A stretch of 64,000 nt of DNA from Prasinococcaceae sp. CCMP 1430 (GCA_013416795.1 RQSC01000028.1:1021005-1085004), one strand, 5' to 3'. Counted from the first letter of the stretch, positions 1 to 10,130 are shown. The notes: generated by a model from the sequence alone, not told the origin. Made by a program: numbers and translations.

Positions 1-876
1 AAGAAAGCGTGTGCAGCGGCAGAAAAGCACGCGCGCGATCTCGCAGAGGAGCTCGTTCGCCGCGCATCTAAGTCCGCGGCGGCGCTTATGCGCGACCGCT
101 TCTCCGCTGGCTTTCACCGCGACGAGCGCGGCTTGCCCCGCACCTGGGGCGCCTCAGACGACGTCGCCAGTGTTGCCGAGGCGGCGCGCCGCTCGGCGGC
201 GAAGGCTCTCTCGATCATGGCTCTCCTGCGCCTCGATACGAGCGCAACTAGCGCGGAGTCGGAGGAAGCAATTACCCGCGCCACCTCCGCACTTGCCCGA
301 GGCGAGACTGGGGCGTGCTCGGGGCTGGCGTGGAAGGGTGTGGATGCGTCGGTGGTACTCCTGCAGCCTGCCGCGTGCCGGCAGGCGTGGAAACGCTTCG
401 ACTCGGACGCCGCAGCGCAGGTGTCGCAGGCGTTGGCAGCGCAGGAGGCGCGCCGCAGCGCCGCAGGCGTGCCAGCGTGGGCTATCGTGGCCATGCTTGT
501 GCTCGGCTGGAACGAGCTGTGGGCTTTGCTGACCAATCCGTTGCTGCTTGTCTTCGTCGCTGTGCTCGCATACGTCGGCTCGAAGCTGTGGATCGAGCTG
601 GACGCGCAAGAGAAACTCAAGAAGGGCCTCATTCCTGGCGTCGTCCTCCTTTCGTGCGAGGTGGTGCCCGCGCTCACCAGGCTGATGGGCGAGTGGCTCA
701 GGGCGATGGCGGACAGCGCAGAGGCGGCGGGACAGGTTGACATCGCCGGCGCCGCGGGCAAAGCAAAGGTGGAGCCGCCCGTCGAGCGCCATGCAGGAAA
801 TGCTGAGTCTATCGCCACAGCCGGAGGGGGCGGCAACAGCGATGGCGTGCGGCGGCGAACCAAGCGTGCCGACTGA
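1..876 (+). CDS. SEY1: SEY1/RHD3-type ER-fusion GTPase, C-terminal part (5' end outside window)
   Basis: The reading frame is open from base 1, so the first exons, including the GTPase domain, lie left of the window; 291 residues are visible. The visible part ends with the family's paired membrane segments (AWAIVAMLVLGWNE, then NPLLLVFVAVLAYVGSKLW) followed by a short cytosolic tail. SEY1/RHD3/atlastin-like dynamin GTPases fuse tubules of the endoplasmic reticulum; the membrane hairpin anchors them there. The tail after the hairpin is Ala/Gly-rich and ends in a basic RRRTKR stretch, which is not a family hallmark. The gene converges on the LarC-like gene with a spacer of about 100 bp. Identification rests on the hairpin and the LPG-like stretch after it (GLIPGVVLL); the GTPase motifs cannot be checked here. 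Confidence 0.85.
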   Translation, partial: KKACAAAEKHARDLAEELVRRASKSAAALMRDRFSAGFHRDERGLPRTWGASDDVASVAEAARRSAAKALSIMALLRLDTSATSAESEEAITRATSALARGETGACSGLAWKGVDASVVLLQPAACRQAWKRFDSDAAAQVSQALAAQEARRSAAGVPAWAIVAMLVLGWNELWALLTNPLLLVFVAVLAYVGSKLWIELDAQEKLKKGLIPGVVLLSCEVVPALTRLMGEWLRAMADSAEAAGQVDIAGAAGKAKVEPPVERHAGNAESIATAGGGGNSDGVRRRTKRAD

Positions 877-973
877 GGGGCGCTCTGCTCGCTGCCCCCC
901 ACCGCACTTTCGTAAACGAAGCGTGCACCGAAATTTCACAGGGGAATTTACACATTGCACAGCTGATCTTCCT

Positions 974-1582
974 TCAGAGCTCTATGGGTGAGCCAGGCAA
1001 CGGCGCCTCTCGCGAGGCAGCTGCCGCAACCGTGGCCATCGGCACCCCCGCCTCCGCAGCGAGCCTCGCGCAGTCGTCGTACTCAGGCTTTGCACTCACG
1101 ACGGCGCCGTGTAGCGCGGCGACCTTGACGCGCACCACGCCGTATTGCGTTTGCACTGTCTCCACGCGGCGCGGGGCGGACAGCCGCTCAACGCGCTGCA
1201 CACGCACACCGAGCGTGGTCGTTTCGGCGACCATCACCGCCGCGAGCCCCTCTGCCATGTCGTCCCCATTTCCGCTGTCGCAGAGTGCATGCAGGAACAT
1301 CGCCGGCCGACCCTTCTTCATGACGCCGTGCGTGACCCACGCATCGAGCGCGCCGGCCGCGAGCAGCGCATCGATTGCATGCGCAGCGGCTTCCCCGGTG
1401 CAGTCGTCCAGGTTGCACTCCAGCTCCGTCAGCACCTCCGACTGTAGCCCGCCAACGGCGCCCGCGCCCACCGCCCGCGCGCGCCGGCGTGGGCGCCCCT
1501 GCGCGAGACGTTGCGAGCGAGACCGCCGCGGAGGCCCCGGTACAGCCGCGCACGCCGCGACCCGCGCGCGCGCGCGCAGCAT
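974..1582 (-). CDS. LarC-like nickel-pincer cofactor protein, C-terminal domain only, possible organelle presequence
   Basis: From the ATG at 1582 the product is 202 residues. The first ~45 are Arg/Ala-rich with no acidic residues, like a plastid or mitochondrial targeting peptide. The rest matches the C-terminal half of LarC (formerly DUF111), which inserts nickel into the pyridinium-bisthiocarboxylate pincer cofactor of lactate racemase: ECNLDDCTGE, then VMKKGRPAMFLHALC, ETTTLGVRVQRVERL, VRVKVAALHG and KPEYDDCARLA. The N-terminal half is not found upstream; the next gene ends only about 220 bp away. Either the missing domain is encoded elsewhere (split larC1/larC2 genes occur in bacteria) or this is a remnant. 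The frame is intact and ends in TGA, so it looks functional. The start is a choice; the frame stays open further upstream to 2038. Confidence 0.68.
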   Translation of the reverse strand: MLRARARVAACAAVPGPPRRSRSQRLAQGRPRRRARAVGAGAVGGLQSEVLTELECNLDDCTGEAAAHAIDALLAAGALDAWVTHGVMKKGRPAMFLHALCDSGNGDDMAEGLAAVMVAETTTLGVRVQRVERLSAPRRVETVQTQYGVVRVKVAALHGAVVSAKPEYDDCARLAAEAGVPMATVAAAASREAPLPGSPIEL

Positions 1583-1802
1583 GCCGCGCGCGATGCGGAA
1601 CCTGCGGCCACCGTGAGCGCCGCCCACACAGCGGGTACCACGCGCTCTCTGCCACACCCGGGCCAGCCCCGCCCACCCTTGTTGCGTGCACGCCGAGCGC
1701 GCGCGCGCTCTGGCGCCGGCACTGGCACACTCCGCACCGCGGTGTTTCTGGGTAGAAAAGAATCGACAGATGAATTCAAAGAATCGACAGTTTGCACAGG
1801 CC

Positions 1803-3439
1803 TCAAACGAGGCGCTCCATGTAACGCATGGCATCGAACGGCGGTCCGTGGCCGTCCTTGAAGGGCGACGCCTCGCTGCGGATGGCACGCCGCACCTCAT
1901 CCATCTCACCGCGCTCGCGGCCGATGGCGCGGGCGATAGGCTGCCGGAAGCGCGGATCTCGCATGTAGTGCGCCGACAGTGTGGGGGCCGGCAAGTACCC
2001 CCTCGCGAGCTTGTGCTCACCCTGCGCGCCAGCCTCAACTGCAGAGCGCGCGAAGTCGCGATGACGGGTCAGCACGCGCAGCACGCTGGTCTTTTGAGAA
2101 CCCTGGCACGCATGCCATGCGCGCGGCGACGCACCCCTGTCGAGCCCGAGATCGATCGCCGCGGCGATGGCCTCATAGTAGCAGACACACATGTGGAGCC
2201 CCTTCACTTCGAGGCCAGGCTTGCAGCCCCAATTCCGTCCGTACAGGCCCTCGGCGCCGACGATGTTGAGCGCTGCGGCCACCACTTCGCCACTCTCGTC
2301 CTCCTGTGCGACGACGAGCATCACACTGTCGCCCATGGCCTCAGACAGGCCCAGAAAGAACTCGCGAGTGAGGTAAGCTCTTCCCCACTTCCTCGACGTC
2401 GTATCTTGGTAGAAGGTGTAAAAGGCCTCCCAGAGCGCGGGCGTGATCTCTGTGCCGCGCAGCCGCCTACATGAGTAACCCGCGCGAGCCACTCCGCGCC
2501 TCTCCTTTCGAATCGCGTTGCGGCGTTTCTGAGTGAGCGCGCCGAGGAAGTCGTCGAACGACGTATACTGGGTGCCGTCCGCCTTGGCGTTATGCCAGTG
2601 GTACTGCATGCCGGTGCGCAGCAGCATATCCGGTTTAGGGCCGCCGCGGCCACGGCCGTCGCCCGTCAGTGTGCTCGCGTCATCTTCCGAGCAAAAAGTG
2701 ATATGGACGGAGGACGCGCTGTACTCGTCGGCCAGCCATGCCATCCCCCGCGCGAGCGCGGAGGCAGTCGCCGCTGGCGCGCCCTCGCGGACAAGGACGC
2801 GAGGGCCGGTGACAGGTGTCATGGGCACGCAGCACTGGAGTTTTGGGTAATAGGGGCAGTCATGGTCATCGTAGAACTGATGTCGGTGTGGTGGGCATTG
2901 AGGAACAGGAGGGGGGGACGGGGGGAGGGGAGAAGGGCGCGTTAGGATGCCGCTCGTCAACGCCCGCGCTGGTGCTGGCGCGCGCCGGGGAGAGCACGGA
3001 CCTGCGCCCAGCCCTGGTCGAACACGTACTCCCCCATGGAGTGACCCTTGAGATACAGTGGTACCACGCCAAGCACCTCGTCGTTCCCCGCGTCTCTGGC
3101 GACAAGATGGGTGGGCAGCCACCCCCTGTCCCGGCAGACGCTGCCGGACGACTCGAGAAGCCGCATGAAGGCGTGCGAGAGGAACGGGTTGCTGCCGCGC
3201 GCGCCCGGCCGCGCGCACGCATCCCACACCTCCGGATCGAGCTCATCAATAGCAGAGATTGCTCCCACGCTGATCTGCGCGAGCGCCTTGTCTTCGTCCC
3301 CGCCTGAAGAGAGCGAGAGGTCCGCACCGCCGGCCGCCTGTGGCGCACGCTGCCTGAGCCTGTGCCCGCGGCGCCGCTGCGCGCGCGCAGGGGAGCCCGC
3401 AGCGCGCGCCGCGACGCGCGAGAGCGCCTCCACCATCAT
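1803..3439 (-). CDS. FemAB-like acyltransferase (PF04339 / COG3146 family)
   Basis: Two exons, 3439-3002 and 2876-1803, joined in phase 0 across a 125-nt intron (CAG|GTCCGT...CAG), give 503 residues. The join restores the family block GWAQ-FYDDHDCPYYPKLQ. Other conserved pieces are NPFLSHAFMRLLESSG, VVPLYLKGHSMGEYVFD, VPMTPVTGPR, a CSEDDA region, FDDFLGALTQKRRNAIRKER, and a C-terminal block with NIVGAEGLYGRNWGC and HACQGSQK. The family has a tandem GNAT-like fold and occurs in bacteria and many algae; its substrate is not established. The first ~35 residues are basic and Ala-rich, suggesting organelle import. The start at 3439 is the first ATG of the open frame. An AACCCTA-type promoter motif lies about 150 bp upstream. 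Confidence 0.8.
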
Positions 3440-3599
3440 CGCCGCAACTCCTCTGCCCCCCGCTCACCTGCCCACCCCCCCCTACCCCACCCTGCCGCTC
3501 CCGGCCAGCACCGCGCGGCGTGTGGCCTCGCGCGCCGCGGCGGCGCTCGCCGAAGTGGATAAAGCGGTGCTTTGGGTGCAATTTTAGGGTAGGGTTCAT

Positions 3600-3984
3600 A
3601 CTATATGTTCCCCACGCAGATGACAGAGGAGACTAGTGACTACACACAGTAGAATGGTCAACCGAGTGTTTATTGGCATATTCAGCCTCGGTTAATATGG
3701 GTTATCGGGACAGAGGAGGGTCTGCACACGAGCGCGTGTTGGAATTGCAGTGTTGGCCGGTCGTTCCCCGAGCGCGTTCCCTGAGGAGAGCCCGCCTGCG
3801 CGCCACCTGTGCACGGCTCGGTCTACTCTGACAGGGTGACCGAGCGGGTGGCGGCATGGCGACGCCTGGGGGCGTCGTCGCGTGTGTTGGACTGGATTCA
3901 GAGGGGCGTGCCGCTGGAACTGGTCCGGCCGATGGCCGCGTTCGATCGGGGAGAGTCGCTGGTGACACCGCCCCTGTGAAAAGC
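3600..3984. other. Intergenic, no gene seen
   Basis: This is the upstream region of the FemAB-like gene. It contains a TTAGGGTAGGGTT motif at its left edge (3584-3596). No reading frame here resembles a protein I know. It ends at the target duplication of the inverted-repeat element. Confidence 0.5.
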
Positions 3985-3987
3985 TAA

Positions 3988-4014
3988 GGCCGTTCCTTAA
4001 TAGCATCCATAAAT
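3988..4014 (+). repeat. Left terminal inverted repeat of the MITE-like element
   Basis: 27 bp, exact reverse complement of 4394-4420. It begins GGCCGTTCC and lies directly inside the TAA duplication. Confidence 0.85.
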
Positions 4015-4393
4015 TTTGTACGTAAATTCTGGCGTCGGCAGAGGATTTATGTACAAAATTTATGGATGGGGGGGCTTCCTTAATAGCTTCCATAAACTTA
4101 AATTCTTACATGCGTTTTTGACATGCATTTTTGATATGTCGGTGCCCTTCATTTCTGGGGTTTGGGGTCACCGTACGGAAGCCGACATTTCGGTTTCAAG
4201 GGTTTATCTCTAGATCAAAATGAATTAAAAATTTATGTACAAATTTATGTACACCCCCCCATTTGTACATAAATTCGGCGAATTTATGTACAGCGCGCGG
4301 CCGTACATAAATTTTTTGGGCCGAATTTACGTTATGTACCCTATTAAGGAAGGGGTCTGTACGTAAATCCTGACATAAATCGCTCAAATTTTT

Positions 4394-4420
4394 ATTTATG
4401 GATGCTATTAAGGAACGGCC
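4394..4420 (-). repeat. Right terminal inverted repeat of the MITE-like element
   Basis: 27 bp, exact reverse complement of 3988-4014, followed directly by TAA. Confidence 0.85.
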
Positions 4421-4423
4421 TAA

Positions 4424-5182
4424 GATCTTTTATTGGTGACGCCGCGTCTGGACGTGCATTTGCAGCTGTTTCGAAGCGCGCGTCGGCGCGTTTTTGAACG
4501 GATCTCGACGAACACGGCACGGCACACTCACCCTCAGAAGAAACAATATCAACAACGAACGCGGCCACAGCGCAGTACTGTACCATCATGGTGGTGAGAG
4601 GCCTCTGCTTCGAAGCGCGCGCGCGGGGCGGCGCGCGCGCGAGCTGCTGTACGATCCTCACGGGGCTACGGCGCGCGCGAGCTACGGCGTGCGCAGGATG
4701 AACGGCGCGGAACGCGCAGTCGCAGTCGCAGTGATACTGAGGGACATGTAAGAAGCCTCTTCATACTACAGACTGTATGATGGTACAGTAGTGCCTACAG
4801 TACCATCGGATGGTACTGTCGTCCAGTACAAAGCGAGGATCACCTCGACCGGCGTCGACACCGCCGCCGCCGGAAAAGGTCGTTTCGCCACGTTTCGACC
4901 CGAACCTGGACGCCGCCCCGCGGCGCGGCGCGGCGCGGCGCGGCGCAGGGGCGTGAAATGGTATCACGACTCCGCGTTGCGTCGGCCCCGGCCGCCCGCG
5001 TCCGCGGCGCGGGTTTTTGCGCGCGTGATCATGGTTTTGATTCCGGAGGAGGAGGAGGAGGCGGGGGCGGCCGCTCGCCGCGCCTAGGCGAGCGGCGCGG
5101 CAGGCCAGCGGCTGCGCGGCCGAACTCGGGCGGAGGGGCGCGGCGCTCGCGCTCGGGGCGGGATGCGCCGCCGGTGTACTGC
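4424..5182. other. Intergenic, no gene seen; holds a perfect short hairpin
   Basis: About 760 bp upstream of prolidase with no convincing reading frame. It contains short GC repeats (GGCGC units near 4920-4945, GGAGGA near 5045) and the perfect hairpin at 4797-4819. Confidence 0.5.
4797..4819. promoter_or_regulatory. Perfect palindrome ACAGTACCATC-G-GATGGTACTGT
   Basis: Two 11-bp arms around one base. The same core (GTACCATC / GATGGTAC) forms an 18-bp perfect palindrome at 37415-37432, also in a 5' spacer. This could be a binding site for a dimeric factor; that is inference. Confidence 0.35.
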
Positions 5183-7659
5183 ATGGGTCATCGCACGCTG
5201 CGCGTGGGTGCCGAACTCTTCCAGCAGAACAGGCGCAGGCTCACGCACATCGCCAGGCGATGTCACACCGAGGTGCGCGAGTGGCGCTGGCGTGAGCAGG
5301 GGCGGCAGGCGCACGCGCCCCGCGCCCCGCGGCAGCCACCTGCCGCCCACGCTCGCGCTCTGGGGAGCGTCTTCGCGCGAGTATGAAGTGCGCGCACGCA
5401 TTTCGGTGAGACGCCGACCGAGGAGTGCTGACACCAGCGTCCACGGGCGCTCTGTGGCCGGGCTCGCACCGGCCGTCGCTGCATGGGCCGCACTCGTGCA
5501 AACAAATACGTTGCTCGCCCCGCACTGCGATGCACCGCGCCGGACCGCACCGCGCTATGCCACACGCCCGCACGTAGGCCGAGGCGGGAGGTGCGCTAGT
5601 GATGCCTCTGGGCGTGGCGCTCTTGCAGGGAGGGACCTCCTCGATGAGATATGACACTGACGTGGAGAACATATTCCGCCAGGAGAGTTTCTTCGCCTAC
5701 CTGTTCGGTGCCCTCGAGCCCGGCCTGATGGGCGCGGTCGACCTGCGCACAGGTATGAGCCTGCTCTTTCTGCCGAAACAAGACGAGGCGTATGCTGCAT
5801 GGACCGGCACACAGAGGTCGCGCTCCCACTACAGGCAGCGCTACGGCGTCGACGAGGTGTACTATCTGGATGAGATGGTACGTGTTTTCAAGGAGATCCA
5901 GGTGCCAACGCTGCACGTGCTAAATGGCGTGAATGGTGACAGCGGGGGACGGGCGCGCCCAGCCACCTTTGAGGGTATCTCAAACTTCGTCGTTGACGAG
6001 GGCCTACTATACGATGCGCTCTGCGAGTGCCGCGTCGTCAAGAGCGAGGCGGAGATCGAGTTGATCGCGTACACCAATAAGGTCTGCTGTGCCGCGCATG
6101 TGGCCGTCATGCGCGAGATGCGCCCTGGTATGTACGAATACGAGTCTGAGGCGCGCTTTCTCTTCGAGTGCTACCGCCGCGGGGGCATGCGCTCGACTGC
6201 ATACACGCCCATAGTCGCCAGCGGCCGCCGCGCCGCGCAGCTGCACTACGGCCACGCGGGCGCCCCGAACGCGGGGCTCATGCGCGACGGTGAGATGGTG
6301 CTCCTCGACCTCGGCTGCGAGTACTGCTGTTACGGCGCGGACATCACCTGCACTTACCCCGTCAACGGCCGTTTCACAGCTGACCAGCGTGGGCTCTATG
6401 AGGCCGTGCTTGGTGCGCAGCGCGCGGTATTGGCGGCCATTCGTCCAGGCGTCAGCATGGAGGCGATGCACAGGCTCAGTGAGAGGCAGCTGCTGGTGGG
6501 GCTCAAAAGTACGCGGGAGGACGCGGGCACAGTGCGCGCGCTCGCGCGCTCGCGCGCGTGCGCCTACCGTCCCGCGCGCAGTGTGGTCGCACGATCTCGC
6601 GCTGACCACCCATCGCATGCATCAAATTCCCACCCCCACCCCGTTTCGGCCCAGACGCAGGCCTGCTCGTCGGTGAGGTTGACGACATGCTGAGCGTGGG
6701 AATTGCGGCCATTTTCATGCCGCACGGAATGGGCCACCTTTTGGGCATCGACACGCACGACGTTGGCGGGTATATCAAAGACCAAACGCCTGCGCGGCCG
6801 CGCCGTGCTGGCGCGTGCTATCTGCGCACGGCGCGCACGCTCCAAACTGGCATGGTACTGACGGTGGAGCCGGCCGTCTACCTCATTGAGCCGCTGCTCT
6901 CCAAGGCATTGCGCAAGCAGTCCATGGCGCGCTTCATTGACCTGAAAGTTCTCGAGAGAATGCTGCCCATCGGAGGTGTGCGCCTCGAGGATGATGTGGT
7001 GGTCACGCGTGATGGCTGCTTCAACCTCACGAACCTGCCGAGGGACGTGGAGGACGTGGAGGCTGTAATGGCGGGGGCGCAGGTGCGAAGGTGCCGCTGT
7101 GGCTGCGTGGCTGCGCTACGAAAGTCGAGGAGGCGCTGTGCACGCGCGTCTGAGTACGCGTCCCGTGACTGACGCTCACGCCCGGGCGCGCATGCTGTAG
7201 TGGCCGCGCGAGGTCATCCGCACGGGTGAAGGCAGCGCGGCAGCGGACAAGGGTGCCGAGCAAGAGCTCGGGGAGAGCGTGGAGGGCATCCGGCGCGTGC
7301 GCTCGTTGACAGATATTGTGATCGTCGAAGAGAAAGAAAAGGAGGCGCGCGTCGTCGAGCAGGCGCAACAGACGGCAGCACTGGCGCAGAACGATGCCGA
7401 TGCCACCAGTCCCGCGCCGCCCCCCTCCCCGCCCGTGCAATACTCGCACCCGCCCGCTGAGGCCTCTCACCCGCCGCCTATTCGGCTGCATGCGCGCGCC
7501 GGTGAGCTGGAACGGCCGGGCAGCGAGGAGGTAGAGGTTGCACCGACGGACAGCCCGACCGCCCAGCTCGCCAAGCGTGTGAGGGAGCTCACCGCGCAGG
7601 AGGGTGCCGCCGAGAACGGGCCCGCGCCGGAGGATGAGGCTGATGGCCCCTTCGTGTAA
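5183..7659 (+). CDS. PEPD: Xaa-Pro dipeptidase (prolidase), M24B metallopeptidase
   Basis: Cytosolic prolidase splits X-Pro dipeptides using two metal ions. Proposed exons: 5183-5291, 5600-6508, 6661-7082, 7201-7659. Exon 1 carries the N-terminal MGHRTLRVGAELFQQNR; exon 2 has LLQGGTSSMRYDTD, IFRQESFF, SRGGMR-like RRGGMRSTAY and HYGHAGAPN. All metal ligands of the family are present: the two Asp in LLDLGCEYCCYGADITC, the His in FMPHGMGHLLGID, the Glu in VLTVEP and the Glu in GVRLEDD. The first intron (GTGAGC...TAG, 308 nt) is the least certain; the others keep phase and match the family. The last exon adds about 150 Pro/Glu-rich residues after the usual end (VEAVMAG), not seen in animal prolidases. 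That tail could instead belong to an alternative transcript. Confidence 0.88.
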
Positions 7660-7907
7660 GAGCGAGCTTTGCAGTGCGCGGCGCCATCTCGGTGGGGTGA
7701 GACTTACTGATTAAAAAAAACAAAACCGTCGATGTGAGACAGTGCAGATCGCCACCCGAAACCTGCGAGCATTTTGTCCGCTGCCTGCGATGCGCATGAC
7801 AACAGGGCCACACACGCGCTCGCCCGCGCCTCAGCCTCCTGCCTTGCCGACGAGGCCACGCCCCGCGCAGCCGCCCCCGCGACAGGCCTCCCCTCGCCTC
7901 TGGGCGC
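7660..7907. other. Intergenic, no gene seen
   Basis: Short spacer after prolidase with an A-rich patch near 7712-7722. The true first exon of the next gene may lie here but I cannot place it. Confidence 0.35.
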
Positions 7908-8164
7908 ATGCAGCCCCGCGCAGCCGCCCGTGTGGCGCCGCCCGCGCGTGCAGCGCAGGCAGCACGCGCCGGACGCTCGCAAGCCAGTGCGCGCCGGACG
8001 CGGCGCGCGGCGGCGCGCGCTCTCTTCGGCGGCGGGAAGGAGAAGGAGCTCGCCCTGCGGATCGAGGTGCTCGAGGCCGAGGCGACGACACGAGAGGAGC
8101 GGAATGCGGCGCTTCTCAAAGAGGTGCGATGAGCACGCCCGCGCCGGACCCCCCCCCCCCCCCC

Positions 8165-8201
<37 letters not shown>

Positions 8202-8480
8202 AGCAAGCGGGCCGCGCGGCGAACGTGCGGTTGCGCGCGGCATGGTGCAATGGCTGACATCGCTGGCTCCTATGCGCGCGCCCCGCAGGCAGCGGAGCTG
8301 CGCGAGCGCTGCGAAAAGGCCGAGGCCGAGAGCAAGCGACGCAAGGAGCGCATCGACCGGCTTGAGAGGGAGGTCTTCGCCTTAGAAAAGACCGTCGAGG
8401 AGAAGGACGCCAAGTTCTCGTCCTTTGAGACCACCGCGCGCAAGCAGATCAAGATGCTCGAGGGAAGGCTGGCAGAGTGA
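7908..8480 (+). CDS. Small coiled-coil protein, function unknown
   Basis: Two exons, 7908-8123 and 8289-8480, joined in phase 0 across a 165-nt intron (GAG|GTGCGA...CAG). The join makes a continuous charged heptad region (ELALRIEVLEAEATTREERN then AAELRERCEKAEAESKRR and EREVFALEKTVEEKDAKF), ending EGRLAE. The first ~45 residues are basic and low in complexity and may be non-coding or a targeting region, so the start is uncertain. About 135 residues. I do not recognise a family. The intron contains a C18G34 homopolymer block. The gene converges on DEG1 with a shared TGTACA-containing spacer. Confidence 0.5.
8149..8200. repeat. C18-G34 homopolymer block inside an intron
   Basis: Eighteen C directly followed by thirty-four G. 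It could form a hairpin or G-quadruplex, or be an assembly artefact of a long poly-G tract. It lies in the intron of the small coiled-coil gene. Confidence 0.8.
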
Positions 8481-8549
8481 ACGCCCAGCGCGGGCTCGCG
8501 CCACGCTTCGCGGGCGCGCGAGGCTAGCCAGCGGTGTGCGGGATCGAAG

Positions 8550-8565
8550 TGTACAATACTGTATA
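8550..8565. terminator. Shared 3'-end signal between convergent genes (TGTACA...TGTATAC)
   Basis: In the 155-bp spacer between the coiled-coil gene and DEG1. TGTA motifs appear on both strands. UGUA is the known binding element of cleavage factor Im in eukaryotic polyadenylation; use of it here is inference. Confidence 0.4.
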
Positions 8566-8635
8566 CGGATGAGAAACTGGCAACACACGCGGCGCGAGAG
8601 TGGGCAAGGCGCGCACGCCGAAATGCGTCGGCGGG

Positions 8636-10130
8636 TCACGACGAGTCGAGCGTGACGGAGAGCGCGAGCTCGTCGCTGTCGCGCAGAACGCCTAGCGTGA
8701 CGGTCTGGCCAGGGTTGAGCTTGTCGAGCGTCTTGTACAGGTCGCCCGCATTCTTGATCGTGTCGCCGTTGATCTGCACGACGATGTCACCGAGCTGGAG
8801 GCGTCCATATCGGTCCCGGCGAGTGGGGCGTACGCCCGCACGGCCTGCGGGTCCCTTGCTGGGTGCGTCGAGCACGAGCACGCCGTCAACGCCGAGCTGC
8901 GCCGCCGCTTGATCGGGGGCGAAGCTGATGCCTAGCACGGGCCGTGTCACCTTGCCGAAGGTGATAAGCTGGTCGACGATGCCCGTCACGGTGTCGACCG
9001 GCAGCGCGAAGCCAACGCCCGAATTGGCGCCGCTCGGCGAGTAAATAGCCGTGTTGATGCCGATGAGCTGCCCACCCGAGTTCAGCAGCGGCCCCCCGCT
9101 GTTGCCCGGGTTGATGGCTATTCATAAAGCCACGTGTGGGAGGGGAAGGGGGGCGCGCGCGCGGGAGCGGCGGGGGGCGCGGCACGCGCGGGAGCGCGCG
9201 CGTGGGGGCGGGGTGGGGGGTGGAGTGGGGTGGGGTGGGGTGGGGGTTGAGGGCCACGCGCGGGGATGCACGCGTGTGTGAGTAAGAGGGGTTGGGCGGT
9301 GGGTGGTGGTGGTGTGCGAGGGGCCGGGCGAGGGGGCGGTCAGCACGCACGGAGTTGCTGCCGACGCGCGCCCGGCGCTGTGCAGGCTTTGTGCTCCGCG
9401 GGCGCGTGCGCGCACACGCACCCGCGTCGGTCTGGATAATGTCCGAGATCGGCCTTCCCGTGTTGCCGCTCGCGATCTCCCGCCCCGTTCCCGAGATGAT
9501 GCCCGTGGTGAGCGTGTGATCGAGACCGAACGGGTTGCCGATCGCGAAGACCTTCTGCCCCACCTGCAGCATGGACGAGGAGCCGCGCGGCAGCGGCGTG
9601 AGCGTGCCGTTGCCGTCGATCTTGAGCACCGCAATGTCCTTATCCTTGTCAAAGCCGATCACTTGCGCCGGGTAAGTCGACTGGTCGTCCAGAGTCACGC
9701 TCACCTCAGACGCCCCTTTGATGACGTGGTAGTTGGTGACGATGTGGCCTGACGCATCCCACACGAAGCCACTGCCGGCGCCCTGCGGCACCTCGGTAAC
9801 ATTCATCGTATAGGCATCGCGCCGCTGGGTGAGGTTGGTCACGAAGACGACTGACGGCGTCGAGCGCTTAAAGAGGGCCACATTCGCAGACTCCTCGGCA
9901 TTGAGCGGCGCGGCCACTCCCTGCGCCGGGTTGCGTTCGACGAACGCGCAGGCCGGCTGCGGTGCTGACAGTAGCAGCGCCGCCCCGAGCGCTGCGCCGG
10001 AGAGTGCGACCCCCGCGCGGCGCGCGCACTCCGCGAGCGCGCCAAATTTGCCATCATCGCCGTCGCGCCTCGCCGCGCGACCCTCTCGTCCCGCCCCGCC
10101 GCTCGGCGCAGCGCAGCAAGGCGCGCGGCG
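8636..10130 (-). CDS. DEG1: DEG1-type chloroplast serine protease (HtrA family), 5' end in gap
   Basis: Two exons are visible: from the gap edge (10130) to 9422, and 9117-8636, joined across a 304-nt intron (G|GTGCGT...TAG) that restores TDA-AINPGNSGGP. The trypsin-like triad is intact: His in IVTNYHVIKG, Asp in DKDIAVLKID, Ser in GNSGGP. A PDZ domain follows (PVLGISFAPD, VLVLDAPSKGPAGRAG, YGRLQLGDIVVQINGD). The C-terminal match to plant DEG1, a thylakoid-lumen protease that degrades damaged photosystem II proteins, is close. The frame upstream of the protease domain holds a hydrophobic stretch ending AC-AF (GAALGAALLLSAPQPACAF), typical of a lumenal signal; no ATG occurs before the gap, so the start and any plastid presequence are in it. 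Confidence 0.9.

Larger units (their letters stand above)
3985..4423. mobile_element. Non-autonomous inverted-repeat DNA transposon (MITE-like) with TAA target duplication
   Basis: A 433-bp AT-rich block (3988-4420) stands out from the GC-rich surroundings. It has perfect 27-bp terminal inverted repeats (3988-4014 and 4394-4420) starting GGCCGTTCCTTAATAG, flanked on both sides by TAA (3985-3987 and 4421-4423). A 3-bp TWA duplication is the usual signature of PIF/Harbinger-type elements and their MITEs. Inside are a second, slightly diverged copy of the terminal sequence (4076-4096), an inverted partial copy (4341-4351), and many alternating ATTTATGTAC / GTACATAAAT units that can fold on themselves. 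There is no transposase frame, so mobilisation would need an enzyme supplied from elsewhere. Confidence 0.75.
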
